Positions 1-58,484 of a DNA stretch of 64,000 nt are shown here, one piece after another. The notes beneath the pieces were generated by a model. That model searched no databases. It had not been told where the DNA came from and was given only the letters and a program-made list of their open reading frames with translations. Position numbers and translations under genes: made by a program. Each line of letters opens with the position of its first letter. Position 1 is the stretch's first letter. This stretch comes from Chaenocephalus aceratus (taxonomy: Eukaryota; Chordata; Actinopteri; Perciformes; Channichthyidae): NCBI GenBank assembly GCA_023974075.1, contig CM043799.1:4660928-4724927 (forward strand), read 5' to 3'.

Positions 1-127
<127 letters not shown>

Positions 128-622
128 TCCAGAAAACTGAGACACGTGTGTGTGTGTGTGTGTAGTTTCAATTAAAAAACAATTGTTCTTGGAATGTTCT
201 ATTTCTAATAACGAAATGTAATGTTGTTTTCTTTTGACTTCAGCAAATTGAAACACACAGACACACGTAAGGAACTAATAATGAAATGAGTGCTGACACA
301 CACACACCCACGAAGCGGGTACATCGACAGCATCAACCTACAGTGTCATCATCTGCTAAAATGATCTAATACAATAACAACAACACACACTTCACTTTAC
401 AGGTATTGATCTGGATTTTTGGTATCAACAAACATTTGTTTCTTTAAGGCGAAGTTTTAGTCCAGAAGTCTTCTAAACCTTTCCCCTGTTTATAAAATCT
501 AACGTCATGTACAAATGTTACAGGTTTAATAATTTACTTTGTTGCATATTGACATGTGCGTTATGCTGGGAAGGTGAGAGGAACGCTTAGCGATCCCAGT
601 CAAAGCTTCATTCTCCAGTGTT

Positions 623-648
623 GCATCATCATCATCATCATCATCATC
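623..648. repeat. (CAT)n microsatellite
   Basis: About eight perfect CAT triplets. The polyhistidine reading frame over it has no other support. Confidence 0.95.
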
Positions 649-1783
649 GTCTTAGTGCTTTGCAGGAACGTCTTTGCCTCCGTCCTGAACAAAGCGTAGT
701 GGTTACAGACAGCAGGACAGTCAGGGGTCGAGTCAGTAGCATGAGCATCTCAATCAGTGGTTTCTTTGACACCGACTGTCTCCTGAACGTCTTCCGCCTC
801 CTCCTCGTCTCTTCTTTGTTTAATGGGCTCAAAGAAATGCAGCAAGTATTTATAATCCTCCCGAGAGTGGTGAGGAAACACTCAGAGCTAAATGTGTCTC
901 CATGTGAACCGGACTCATTGAGCATCCTTCCCAGTCTTAAAGCACGGTGTGTGATGAAACATAGTTCAGTGGAATGTGTGTGAAAGATGAACGTCTTGTA
1001 AATCCTGCTGCTTTTAATAACGGGACGAGACGCGTTTAGTTTGTCTCTGTGTTGACGTGATTACATACAAACCAGTGATTACAAAGTGAGTATGTCAGAC
1101 GCTGCTGTGAGTCAAGAAGCTTCAGAGGACATGACAGGAATCACAAATCCTTAACTTAGAAGTGAGCCTTTGCTGAATGTGTTTTGGTGAGATGCCTGAA
1201 GTGAGCGTCAGTAAATACCCACTGCTGAAAGTCAGCATGTCATAGGAAACCATAGCAGCTACATGAGCCAACTGAAGGGCATCAGGCCGGACACTTGCTT
1301 CGGCACATTTGTGTTTGTACACTTGCATCCTTTGTTAGATATGCCAGCGCGTTTCCCCTAATGGACGTTTCTATGCTATTGCGCATTTGCACGTGTCGGC
1401 CACCGTAAGGATCCCTTTGCCTTTACACAACGTTTACCCTGCACCACTCAATAGAACATGTGCTCGTATGAAGCGATACCTGTAGGGCGCACCAAGCTCC
1501 AGAGGGACCAGAGACACTTGGTGAGGACAAGTCACCTGTTCACTGACACTTGGTGCAGAGCTCATTCCTTCACTGCAAACTCTCCTCTCGCTGGGTCTCC
1601 CCCTCTCTGCTGGGCCGTACTCACAAGTGTCCGGCTCACTTAGCATGCAGCGGGACACTCTCCCAAGGACACAGTGGTTCACCCTGTGCTGTGTGTGTGT
1701 GTGAATTAAGTCCAGCTCAATGGTTAGCAAGGCCACAACCAAGACAATTCCTCCGTCTGTATATATCATTATATATATTTATA

Positions 1784-1786
<3 letters not shown>

Positions 1787-1834
<48 letters not shown>
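1787..1834. repeat. (TG)n microsatellite
   Basis: Uninterrupted TG units following a TATATATTTATATA stretch. Confidence 0.98.
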
Positions 1835-1840
<6 letters not shown>

Positions 1841-2867
1841 AGTGTTGGCTCGGGCAGAACAACATTTCCAGTAAAGTGTTAGTGTGTTGCATGCTGGGAC
1901 AGAGTCTAAAGATGGAGGGAGAAAGACTGTAATTTAACTGGGAGCAGCCCTGCCCGTCACTTTTATATCTGTCCATCCCAGCATCCTTCAGTGTTCTCAA
2001 TAACGCTCCCCTCAACCCCTTCCTCCATCACTTGCTTCTCCTCTCTTTGCTTACCCCCCCCCCTCCCTCCCTCCCCCCTCCCCCTCTCCGGCTCCTGTAT
2101 TCCAGTGTGTGTTTTAGATAATAGAGGCGAACAGAAACAGGAGGAGACATCCGATACATTCAGGAGCTTCTGTTTGCCTTCACTTCGGTCCAACCACTGT
2201 TTGCATGATGGATTGTTCCGGGTTGATTCCAGGTGAACCCCAGCAGGCCCACAGTCAAAGAGTTCCAGCTCATAGACTGAGCCCACACGTGGTATGCTTG
2301 TCCTCTGTACCTGCAGGCTTTACGTGTTAGGGATTCATGTGTTCAAGTCTTTAAAAACATGTGATCATCTGGTCAAAACATTCATATTAAAAAACAGCCA
2401 GTGAATGCAACACCTCTGGAAAGCCCATGGGGTGGACTGGAGGCTGCTTGTGAGTACAGTGTACAGTGTACTCCAGCATCCTCAGAGACCATCTAGTGTT
2501 GGCGTGTTCACATCAAATCCTTCCGTATTGCATCCGCCTCAGACAGACTCAGCTTTTGATTCAATAAATACATGGTTTCCTTCATGTGGCTTCGTTTTCC
2601 AGGTTTTAAAAGTTGCATCTTCTTATCCGACGGAGTTCAACTTTGTGGAACTTTCAGCAGGAATGTGGCATGATCAAGCATGTGTGACAGCTGTTGGACT
2701 TATCTCCAGTTGAATCGGAGCAAAGAGTAGACTTCCAAGAGCTGAAGCATTTATCTACATTTCAGAGCCTGATGACTTGTGTCTGGGTTTGTGAAGCTCC
2801 AGTGACCAGCCCCAGCAGTCTGAGTCCAGCTCCACATCTGAGCCACGCTGGTTCTTTGGGTCGGCAT

Positions 2868-46547
<43,680 letters not shown>

Positions 46548-47630
46548 CTGTAACAGACCAGATGAGGTGTGGGAGGTGAGTGGGACCGAGAAGAAGAACA
46601 CACACTTTGAATGGTGATAATAATAACAACTGTACAAAAGGCAGCACTAGACACTTTCAGCATGTTTACAGTCTGACACAATAATGTTTCCCCCTTTAGG
46701 GCAACTGTACTCATATCGGTTGACGTTATATTGAGGCTTAATGTTACATATCATTAGATGCATGGCTGCTTTGAGTGACAGGTGGGCGTCGTCTTGGGTT
46801 TCTAGCTGCTTGCTGTCTGCCGTCTCAAGCATTCACCAATGATCCTTATTGCTTTGCCTTTACCAGACTCCACTCTGTCCATAACCCTGAACAATGTGTA
46901 CACACACCACCTAACTCCATTCACATTTTAATACAGTAAAACCGGCAACTACTTGCACATGTATATAGCACGTTTGTTAAAAAAAGGGTATCTTTATGTA
47001 TCTATTAGTGTATTCTAGCTTATGCTGTATATTGTATAAAACACAGATAACAATCTTTGTACTTGTCATGAATATATTACTGTTTATATGTATGAGCCAT
47101 GCCTTGTTTACATCACATGTTTCCTTATCCAGGAGTATGCCAATGTCGCCCGTTTAAAGATTGACTTCTCATGTCAACCCACTCAAAGCTTGTTCTGCCC
47201 TGCGGTGACAGCAGAGGCCACTAAACCCACAGCAGCCATTGTGCCTAAACACCCACACATGAACAATGCAACCTGAACCTAGCAACACGAGTTTTGCACC
47301 ACTGCCTTATTTCGCTGAGGGATGAACCGGCAGCACTCTGCTGAGCGGCGCCTAGAAGCTACTGACACGGCATGTCACCTAACTTGCCTGTTGAGACAAA
47401 GCACCAGCCAGTGCCCGTGTCGGGTGCAAATCTTCATAACATTTCAAAATAAAATAAAAATTGGTCTGACATTTATATGACTGTTGATGCTTCCCACTAG
47501 TGGTGCAAAATGTCATGTTTGGCCCAAAAGGAAACATTGGTGAGGGCAGGTTAAGGTCCAGAGTGACCTAGACTTGTGCAACTGCATGCTTGTGTGTGTG
47601 TAGGCAGGCAGCCAACAGGAAACACCCAGC

Positions 47631-47650
47631 TGGAGTGTGTGTGTGTGTGT

Positions 47651-47719
<69 letters not shown>
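47631..47719. repeat. (TG)n microsatellite
   Basis: TG array with one tggtg interruption. Confidence 0.97.
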
Positions 47720-47720
<1 letters not shown>

Positions 47721-48419
47721 TGAGTTTGGAAAAATGTGTTTCATTCCAGAACATCCTCCTGTCTCCCAAAACACATGTGATAGTCCAGACTAAAGAGGAA
47801 TTGTGAGCAATAAAAACACCTCTCATAATCAAATGCTGTGAAATGAACCAGGGCATAGGGAGAGGCAGGTGCCATGTTAGTATCAAAACATGTCATGTGA
47901 CAAAGCAAGTTGTTCTTAGATGAGGAAACATGAATAAGGTCACAAAGGAAGACATGGGGGTTATAGAAAGGACACAAGGGAGTAGACATGCTGATGAGTG
48001 TGTTAGATGGGGATGTGTTGGGATAAGGGAAGTGGCTGTCAGCGAGGAAAGGGCTGGCTGGAGTCAAACAGTGGACGGCATGCAGCACCACCTTCTCAAA
48101 GGGAACACAAACAACATGGTGGGTCCTTGTTGTTTTAGAAAAGCCTGAAAGACACTGGATATCTCAATCAGGAATCCATTTTGACAATAAAAAGAAAATC
48201 CAATCTATGGGCCAATACTTGTTTTATCAATCGTATATGCTGTAAGCAAGGTTATCAGCAGCAGCTTCTTCTAGCAGAGAAATAGTGGCAAGATGCTCTG
48301 TCCTGCGTTCATCTCAAGTAGCTTGGTCTCCTTATGAAGTCAAATAAGTCAAACAAGAAACTACAGCTGATGTGTAACTCGGCTGCTGGGCTTTGAACAA
48401 GGAGGACAAATAGAGCACA

Positions 48420-48640
48420 TGACTTCTGTATACGCGACACTGCACTGGCTTTCCAGATGTGTAGAATGCTTCTTATGGTATACACATGTCTGTTTGCTCC
48501 AGCACCCACTGATATCTCCGATCCTCTATCGCATGTCCCTGTGTGAGCATTACCTTTTTGAAATATTGCCCCCTGAAATAAAATGTGTGAGGGCGGCTTT
48601 TATCCAACCTTTGGAACACCCGTGACCCGACCAGGAAATG
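48420..48640 (+). mobile_element. possible LINE 3' fragment
   Basis: The plus-strand text reads ATLHWLSRCVE and, further on, LISPILY. The LHWL start resembles the LHWLPV motif of L2/Rex-type reverse transcriptases. Too short and diverged to be firm. Confidence 0.25.
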
Positions 48641-49097
48641 GTAGAGGCAGGCTTCTTGTAGACTCCAGCTGGAAGCATACTGTTTCCCTCTTTGCTTTTA
48701 ATTAGCAACATTCCCTTTTGTTTTTACATATTTATAAATGTTGCCTTATTTCTGCCTTACTTTTACCGAGGGGGTCGTTTGTTGTTTACTTTAAGGCTTT
48801 GATAGGATGTATTGTCTTGCTCTTACTTTCTTGTAAGAATGAAGGTATCATGTACACATGCTGAATGTGTGCTGAAATGTTTTAACCTCTGACTCAAATA
48901 GAAAGTCTTAATTTGTCTTATGCTGAAAAGTACTTTGAGCTGCATCCTGTTGTGCTATGAAAAAAAGCTGCTTATTGTTGATATAATGACTTTACATTAT
49001 GTTTATAAAAGTAACAGGTATAAGGTAGCGTGTATAGCGGTGCAGATACTGTTACACTGGCCTATACACCAGCAGGTAATGAGAGACCACATCGGAC

Positions 49098-49100
49098 ACA

Positions 49101-49151
<51 letters not shown>

Positions 49152-49158
49152 ACACACA

Positions 49159-49200
<42 letters not shown>

Positions 49201-49322
49201 CACACACACCCACACACACACACACACCCACACACACACCACAACACACACACACACCACACACACCACACACCACACACACACACCACACACACACACA
49301 CACACCCACACAACACACACAC
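49098..49322. repeat. CA-rich compound microsatellite
   Basis: CA array with frequent CCA and ACA interruptions, about 345 bp before the 65-bp array. Confidence 0.97.
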
Positions 49323-49666
49323 AGAATAAACCTATTGTCTAAACACTGAATATACTGCTAAGGAGCAAGAGACATTTCCAATGACATGTTTCTAAGAGAA
49401 AAAAGCAGCTTGCTCTTCTTAGATTCTTCCCTCAGTGTGTCTATATACTGTATTACATTGGTGATAACGCCAAATAGTTATATAAAGAATCAAAAAGGCT
49501 TTATATATTCTAGCCCTCTCAGACTTGTTCTATGACTCTAGTCAGTCATAGCTCTAGTTAGTCTTGGCTAAACTTGTATTCATCTAAGCTAAACAGAATG
49601 ACCAAACAACATTACCAATTAGGCTGAGCTGTTCTTTGCCCTAAAGCTTTGCAGGAGGATACCATG

Positions 49667-52600
49667 CAGACATAGATGAGCTGTTTGTCCATGGCTCATA
49701 CAGCTAACTGGGATAACAGCTAACGGAACTAAAGACACAGACGAGCTGTTTGTCCATGGCTAACACAGCTAACTGGGATAACAGCTAACGGAACTAAAGA
49801 CACAGACGAGCTGTTTGTCCATGGCTAATACAGCTAAATGGGATAACAGCTAACGGAACTAAAGACACAGACGAGCTGTTTGTCCATGGCTAATACAGCT
49901 AACTGGGATAACAGCTAACGGAACTAAAGACACAGACGAGCTGTTTGTCCATGGCTAATACAGCTAATGGGATAACAGCTAACGGAACTAAAGACACAGA
50001 CGAGCTGTTTGTCCATGGCTAATACAGCTAACTGGGATAACAGCTAACGGAACTAAAGACACAGACGAGCTGTTTGTCCATGGCTAATACAGCTAAATGG
50101 GATAAACAGCTAACGGAACTAAAGACACAGACGAGCTGTTTGTCCATGGCTAATACAGCTAACTGGGATAACAGCTAACGGAACTAAAGACACAGACGAG
50201 CTGTTTGTCCATGGCTAATACAGCTAAATGGGATAACAGCTAACGGAACTAAAGACACAGACGAGCTGTTTGTCCATGGCTAACACAGCTAACTGGGATA
50301 ACAGCTAACGGAACTAAAGACACAGACGAGCTGTTTGTCCATGGCATACAGCAAACTGGGATAACAGCTAACGGAACTAAAGACAGAGAGCTGTTTGTCC
50401 ATGGCTAACACAGCTAACTGGGATAACAGCTAACGGAACTAAAGACACAGACGAGCTGTTTGTCCATGGCTAACACAGCTAACTGGGATAACAGCTAACG
50501 GAACTAAAGACACAGACGAGCTGTTTTGTCCATGGCTAACACAGCTAACTGGGATAACAGCTAACGGAACTAAAGACACAGACGAGCTGTTTGTCCATGG
50601 CTAACACAGCTAACTGGGATAACAGCTAACGGAACTAAAGACACAGACGAGCTGTTTGTCCATGGCTAACACAGCTAACTGGGATAACAGCTAACGGAAC
50701 TAAAGACACAGGAGCTGTTTGTCCATGGCTAAACAGCTAACTGGGATAACAGCTAACGGAACTAAAGACACAGACGAGCTGTTTGTCCATGGCTAACACA
50801 GCTAACTGGGATAACAGCTAACGGAACTAAAGACACAGACGAGCTGTTTGTCCATGGCTAACACAGCTAACTGGGATAACAGCTAACGGAACTAAAGACA
50901 CAGACGAGCTGTTTGTCCATGGCTAAACAGCTAACTGGGATAACAGCTAACGGAACTAAAGACACAGACGAGCTGTTTGTCCATGGCTAACACAGCTAAC
51001 TGGGATAACAGCTAACGGAACTAAAGACACAGACGAGCTGTTTGTCCATGGCTAATACAGCTAACTGGGATAACAGCTAACGGAACTAAAGACACAGACG
51101 AGCTGTTTGTCCATGGCTAACACAGCTAACTGGGATAACAGCTAACGGAACTAAAGACACAGACGAGCTGTTTGTCCATGGCTAACACAGCTAACTGGGA
51201 TAACAGCTAACGGAACTAAAGACACAGACGAGCTGTTTGTCCATGGCTAACACAGCTAACTGGGATAACAGCTAACGGAACTAAAGACACAGACGAGCTG
51301 TTTGTCCATGGCTAACACAGCTAACTGGGATAACAGCTAACGGAACTAAAGACACAGACGAGCTGTTTGTCCATGGCTAACACAGCTAACTGGGATAACA
51401 GCTAACGGAACTAAAGACACAGACGAGCTGTTTGTCCATGGCTAACACAGCTAACTGGGATAACAGCTAACGGAACTAAAGACACAGACGAGCTGTTTGT
51501 CCATGGCTAACACAAACTGGGATAACAGCTAACGGAACTAAAGACACAGACGAGCTGTTTGTCCATGGCTAACACAGCTAACTGGGATAACAGCTAACGG
51601 AACTAAAGACACAGACGAGCTGTTTGTCCATGGCTAACACAGCTAACTGGGATAACAGCTAACGGAACTAAAGACACAGACGAGCTGTTTGTCCATGGCT
51701 AACACAGCTAACTGGGATAACAGCTAACGGAACTAAAGACACAGACGAGCTGTTTGTCCATGGCTAACACAGCTAACTGGGATAACAGCTAACGGAACTA
51801 AAGACACAGACGAGCTGTTTGTCCATGGCTAACACAGCTAACTGGGATAACAGCTAACGGAACTAAAGACACAGACGAGCTGTTTGTCCATGGCTAACAC
51901 AGCTAACTGGGATAACAGCTAACGGAACTAAAGACACAGACGAGCTGTTTGTCCATGGCTAAACAGCTAACTGGGATAACAGCTAACGGAACTAAAGACA
52001 CAGACGAGCTGTTTGTCCATGGCTAACACAGCTAACTGGGATAACAGCTAACGGAACTAAAGACACAGACGAGCTGTTTGTCCATGGCTAACACAGCTAA
52101 CTGGGATAACAGCTAACGGAACTAAAGACACAGACGAGCTGTTTGTCCATGGCTAACACAGCTAACTGGGATAACAGCTAACGGAACTAAAGACACAGAC
52201 GAGCTGTTTGTCCATGGCTAATACAGCTAACTGGGATAACAGCTAACGGAACTAAAGACAGACGAGTTTGTCCATGGCTAACACAGCTAACTGGGATAAC
52301 AGCTAACGGAACTAAAGACACAGACGAGCTGTTTGTCCATGGCTAAACAGCTAACTGGGATAACAGCTAACGGAACTAAAGACACAGACGAGCTGTTTGT
52401 CCATGGCTAACACAGCTAACTGGGATAACAGCTAACGGAACTAAAGACAGACGAGCTGTTTGTCCATGGCTAACACAGCTAACTGGGATAACAGCTAACG
52501 GAACTAAAGACACAGACGAGCTGTTTGTCCATGGCTAACACAGCTAACTGGGATAACGCTAACGGAACTAAAGACACAGACGAGCTGTTTGTCCATGGCT

Positions 52601-55600
52601 AACAGCTAACTGGGATAACAGCTAACGGAACTAAAGACACAGACGAGCTGTTTGTCCATGGCTAACACAGCTAACTGGGATAACAGCTAACGGAACTAAA
52701 GACACAGACGAGCTGTTTGTCCATGGCTAACACAGCTAACTGGGATAACAGCTAACGGAACTAAAGACACAGACGAGCTGTTTGTCCATGGCTAAACAGC
52801 TAACTGGGATAACAGCTAACGGAACTAAAGACACAGACGAGCTGTTTGTCCATGGCTAACACAGCTAACTGGGATAACAGCTAACGGAACTAAAGACACA
52901 GACGAGCTGTTTGTCCATGGCTAACACAGCTAACTGGGATAACAGCTAACGGAACTAAAGACACAGACGAGCTGTTTGTCCATGGCTAACACAGCTAACT
53001 GGGATAACAGCTAACGGAACTAAAGACACAGACGAGCTGTTTGTCCATGGCTAATACAGCTAACTGGGATAACAGCTAACGGAACAACACAGACGAGCTG
53101 TTTGTCCATGGCTAACACAGCTAACTGGGATAACAGCTAACGGAACTAAAGACACAGACGAGCTGTTTGTCCATGGCTAACACAGCTAACTGGGATAACA
53201 GCTAACGGAACTAAAGACACAGACGAGCTGTTTGTCCATGGCTAACACAGCTAACTGGGATAACAGCTAACGGAACTAAAGACACAGACGAGCTGTTTGT
53301 CCATGGCTAACACAGCTAACTGGGATAACAGCTAACGGAACTAAAGACACAGACGAGCTGTTTGTCCATGGCTAAACAGCTAACTGGGATAACAGCTAAC
53401 GGAACTAAAGACACAGACGAGCTGTTTGTCCATGGCTAACACAGCTAACTGGGATAACAGCTAACGGAACTAAAGACACAGACGAGCTGTTTGTCCCTAA
53501 CACAGCTAACTGGGATAACAGCTAACGGAACTAAAGACACAGACGAGCTGTTTGTCCATGGCTAACACAGCTAACTGGGAAACAGCTAACGGAACTAAAG
53601 ACACAGACGAGCTGTTTGTCCATGGCTAACACAGCTAACTGGGATAACAGCTAACGGAACTAAGACACAGACGAGCTGTTTGTCCATGGCTAACACAGCT
53701 AACTGGGATAACAGCTAACGGAACTAAAGACACAGACGAGCTGTTTGTCCATGGCTACAGCTAACTGGGATAACAGCTAACGGAACTAAAGACACAGACG
53801 AGCTGTTTGTCCATGGCTAACACAGCTAACTGGGATAACAGCTAACGGAACTAAAGACACAGCGAGCTGTTTGTCCATGGCTAACACAGCTAAACTGGGA
53901 TAACGCTAAGGAACTAAAGACACAGACGAGCTGTTTCTCCATGGCTAATACAGCTAACTGGGATAACAGCTAACGGAACTAAAGACACAGACGAGCTGTT
54001 TGTCCATGGCTAACACAGCTAACTGGGATAACAGCTAACGGAACTAAAGACACAGACGAGCTGTTTGTCCATGGCTAACACAGCTAACTGGGATAACGGC
54101 TAACGGAACTAAAGACACAGACGAGCTGTTTGTCCATGGCTAACACAGCTAACTGGGATAACGGCTAACGGAACTAAAGACAGAGACGAGCTGTTTGTCC
54201 ATCGCTAACACAGCTAACTGGGATAACAGCTAACGGAACTAAAGACACAGACGAGCTGTTTGTCCATGGCTAACACAGCTAACTGGGATAACCGCTAACG
54301 GAACTAAAGACACAGACGAGCTGTTTCTCCATGGCTAATACAGCTAACTGGGATAACAGCTAACGGAACTAAAGACACAGACGAGCTGTTTGTCCATGGC
54401 TAACACAGCTAACTGGGATAACAGCTAACGGAACTAAAGACACAGACGAGCTGTTTGTCCATGGCTAACACAGCTAACTGGGATAACGGCTAACGGAACT
54501 AAAGACACAGACGAGCTGTTTGTCCATGGCTAACACAGCTAACTGGGATAACGGCTAACGGAACTAAAGACACAGACGAGCTGTTTGTCCATGGCTAATA
54601 CAGCTAACTGGGATAACAGCTAACGGAACTAAAGACACAGACGAGCTGTTTGTCCATGGCTAACACAGCTAACTGGGATAACAGCTAACGGAACTAAAGA
54701 CACAGACGAGCTGTTTGTCCATGGCTCATACAGCTAACTGGGATAACAGCTAATGGAACTAAAGACACAGACGAGCTGTTTGTCCATGGCTAATACAGCT
54801 AACTGGGATAACAGCTAACGGAACTAAAGACACAGACGAGCTGTTTGTCCATGGCTAACAGCTAACTGGGATAACAGCTAACGGAACTAAAGACACAGAC
54901 GAGCTGTTTGTCCATGGCTAACACAGCTAACTGGGATAACAGCTAACGGAACTAAAGACACAGACGAGCTGTTTGTCCATGGCTAACACAGCTAACTGGG
55001 ATAACGGCTAACGGAACTAAAGACAAGACGAGCTGTTTGTCCATGGCTAACACAGCTAACTGGGATAACGGCAACGACGACAAACGCTAACTGGGATAAC
55101 AGCTAACGGACTAAAGACACAGACGAGCTGTTTGTCCATGGCTAATACAGCTAACTGGGATAACAGCTAACGGAACTAAAGACACAGACGAGCTGTTTGT
55201 CCATGGCTAACACAGCTAACTGGGATAACAGCTAACGGAACTAAAGACACAGACGAGCTGTTTGTCCATGGCTATACAGCTAACTGGGATAACAGCTAAC
55301 GGAACTAAAGACACAGACGAGCTGTTTGTCCATGGCTAATACAGCTAACTGGGATAACAGCTAACGGAACTAAAGACACAGACGAGCTGTTTGTCCATGG
55401 CTAACACAGCTAACTGGGATAACAGCTAACGGAACTAAAGACACAGACGAGCTGTTTGTCCATGGCTAACACAGCTAACTGGGATAACAGCTAACGGAAC
55501 TAAAGACACAGACGAGCTGTTTGTCCATGGCTAACACAGCTAACTGGGATAACAGCTAACGGAACTAAAGACACAGACGAGCTGTTTGTCCATGGCTAAC

Positions 55601-58484
55601 ACAGCTAACTGGGATAACGGCTAACGGAACTAAAGACACAGACGAGCTGTTTGTCCATGGCTAACACAGCTAACTGGGATAACGCTAACGGAACTAAAGA
55701 CAGACGAGCTGTTTGTCCATGGCTAACACAGCTAACTGGGATAACAGCTAACGGAACTAAAGACACAGACGAGCTGTTTGTCCATGGCTAACACAGCTAA
55801 CTGGGATAACCGCTAACGGAACTAAAGACACAGACGAGCTGTTTCTCCATGGCTAATACAGCTAACTGGGATAACAGCTAACGGAACTAAAGACACAGAC
55901 GAGCTGTTTGTCCATGGCTAACACAGCTAACTGGGATAACAGCTAACGGAACTAAAGACACAGACGAGCTGTTTGTCCATGGCTAACACAGCTAACTGGG
56001 ATAACGGCTAACGGAACTAAAGACACAGACGAGCTGTTTGTCCATGGCTAACAGCTAACTGGGATAACGCTAACGGAACTAAAGACACAGACGAGCTGTT
56101 TGTCCATGGCTATACAGCTAACTGGGATAACAGCTAACGGAACTAAAGACACAGACGAGCTGTTTGTCCATGGCTAACACAGCTAACTGGGATAACAGCT
56201 AACGGAACTAAAGACACAGACGAGCTGTTTGTCCATGGCTATACAGCTAACTGGGATAACAGCTAACGGAACTAAAGACACAGACGAGCTGTTTGTCCAT
56301 GGCTATACAGCTAACTGGGATAACAGCTAACGGAACTAAAGACACAGACGAGCTGTTTGTCCATGGCTAACACAGCTAACTGGGATAACAGCTAACGGAA
56401 CTAAAGACACAGACGAGCTGTTTGTCCATGGCTAACACAGCTAACTGGGATAACAGCTAACGGAACTAAAGACACAGACGAGCTGTTTGTCCATGGCTAA
56501 CACAGCTAACTGGGATAACAGCTAACGGAACTAAAGACACAGACGAGCTGTTTGTCATGGCTAACACAGCTAACTGGGATAACAGCTAACGGAACTAAAG
56601 ACACAGACGAGCTGTTTGTCCATGGCTAATACAGCTAACTGGGATAACAGCTAACGGAACTAAAGACACAGACGAGCTGTTTGTCCATGGCTAACACAGC
56701 TAACTGGGATAACAGCTAACGGAAAAAGACACAGACGAGCTGTTTGTCCATGGCTAACACAGCTAACTGGGATAACAGCTAACGGAACTAAAGACACAGA
56801 CGAGCTGTTTGTCCATGGCTAACACAGCTAACTGGGATAACAGCTAACGGAACTAAAGACACAGACGAGCTGTTTGTCCATGGCTAATACAGCTAACTGG
56901 GATAACAGCTAACGGAACTAAAGACACAGACGAGCTGTTTGTCCATGGCTAATACAGCTAAATGGGATAACAGCTAACGGAACTAAAGACACAGACGAGC
57001 TGTTTGTCCATGGCTAATACAGCTAAATGGGATAACAGCTAACGGAACTAAAGACACAGACGAGCTGTTTGTCCATGGCTCATACAGCAACTGGGATAAC
57101 AGCTAACGGAACTAAAGACAGAGACGAGCTGTTTGTCCATGGCTAACACAGCTAACTGGGATAACAGCTAACGGAACTAAAGACACAGACGAGCTGTTTG
57201 TCCATGGCTAACACAGCTAACTGGGATAACCGCTAACGGAACTAAAGACACAGACGAGCTGTTTCTCCATGGCTAATACAGCTAACTGGGATAACAGCTA
57301 ACGGAACTAAAGACACAGACGAGCTGTTTGTCCATGGCTAACACAGCTAACTGGGATAACAGCTAACGGAACTAAAGACACAGACGAGCTGTTTGTCCAT
57401 GGCTAACACAGCTAACTGGGATAACGGCTAACGGAACTAAAGACACAGACGAGCTGTTTGTCCATGGCTAACAGCTAACTGGGATAACGGCTAACGGAAC
57501 TAAAGACACAGACGAGCTGTTTGTCCATGGCTAATACAGCTAACTGGGATAACAGCTAACGGAACTAAAGACACAGACGAGCTGTTTGTCCATGGCTAAC
57601 ACAGCTAACTGGGATAACAGCTAACGGAACTAAAGACACAGACGAGCTGTTTGTCCATGGCTCATACAGCTAACTGGGATAACAGCTAATGGAACTAAAG
57701 ACACAGACGAGCTGTTTGTCCATGGCTAATACAGCTAACTGGGATAACAGCTAACGGAACTAAAGACACAGACGAGCTGTTTGTCCATGGCTAACACAGC
57801 TAACTGGGATAACAGCTAACGGAACTAAAGACACAGACGAGCTGTTTGTCCATGGCTAACACAGCTAACTGGGATAACAGCTAACGGAACTAAAGACACA
57901 GACGAGCTGTTTGTCCATGGCTAACACAGCTAACTGGGATAACAGCTAACGGAACTAAAGACACAGACGAGCTGTTTGTCAATGGCTAACACAGCTAACT
58001 GGGATAACAGCTAACGGAACTAAAGACACAGACGAGCTGTTTGTCCATGGCTAATACAGCTAACTGGGATAACAGCTAACGGAACTAAAGACACAGACGA
58101 GCTGTTTGTCCATGGCTAATACAGCTAACTGGGATAACAGCTAACGGAAATAAAGACACAGACGAGATGTTTGTCCATGGCTAACACAGCTAACTGGGAT
58201 AACAGCTAACGGAACTAAAGACACAGACGAGCTGTTTGTCCATGGCTAACACAGCTAACTGGGATAACAGCTAACGGAACTAAAGACACAGACGAGCTGT
58301 TTGTCCATGGCTAACACAGCTAACTGGGATAACAGCTAACGGAACTAAAGACACGACGAGCTGTTTGTCCATGGCTAACACAGCTAACTGGGATAACAGC
58401 TAACAGAACTAAAGACACAGACGAGCTGTTTGTCCATGGCTAACACAGCTAACTGGGATAACAGCTAACGGAACTAAAGACAGA
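49667..58484. repeat. 65-bp tandem array, about 136 copies
   Basis: The unit begins cagacgagctgtttgtccat, continues ggctaacacagctaactggg and ataacagctaacggaactaa, and ends agaca. It repeats head to tail for 8.8 kb with little divergence. Each unit has the 9-mer acagctaac twice. Variants include ctaatacag for ctaacacag, aacggct or aaccgct for aacagct, and ttctcc for ttgtcc. Copies with small deletions (ctaaacag, gacagacg) are frequent. No reading frame crosses it. It lies in the large 5' intron of ccdc88c. Confidence 0.99.

Noticed and set aside
618..983. Reading frame starting with eight His
   Set aside because: The His run is a CAT microsatellite, and the rest shows no family or conserved pattern. 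It lies in the 3' flank of ccdc88c.
1434..1769. 111-residue minus-strand frame in the 3' flank
   Set aside because: No recognisable domain, partly over a TG/CA-rich stretch, and no splice or conservation signal.
49667..58484. CRISPR-like regular array
   Set aside because: The 65-bp units are identical over their whole length with no unique spacers, and the genome is vertebrate. It is a tandem repeat.
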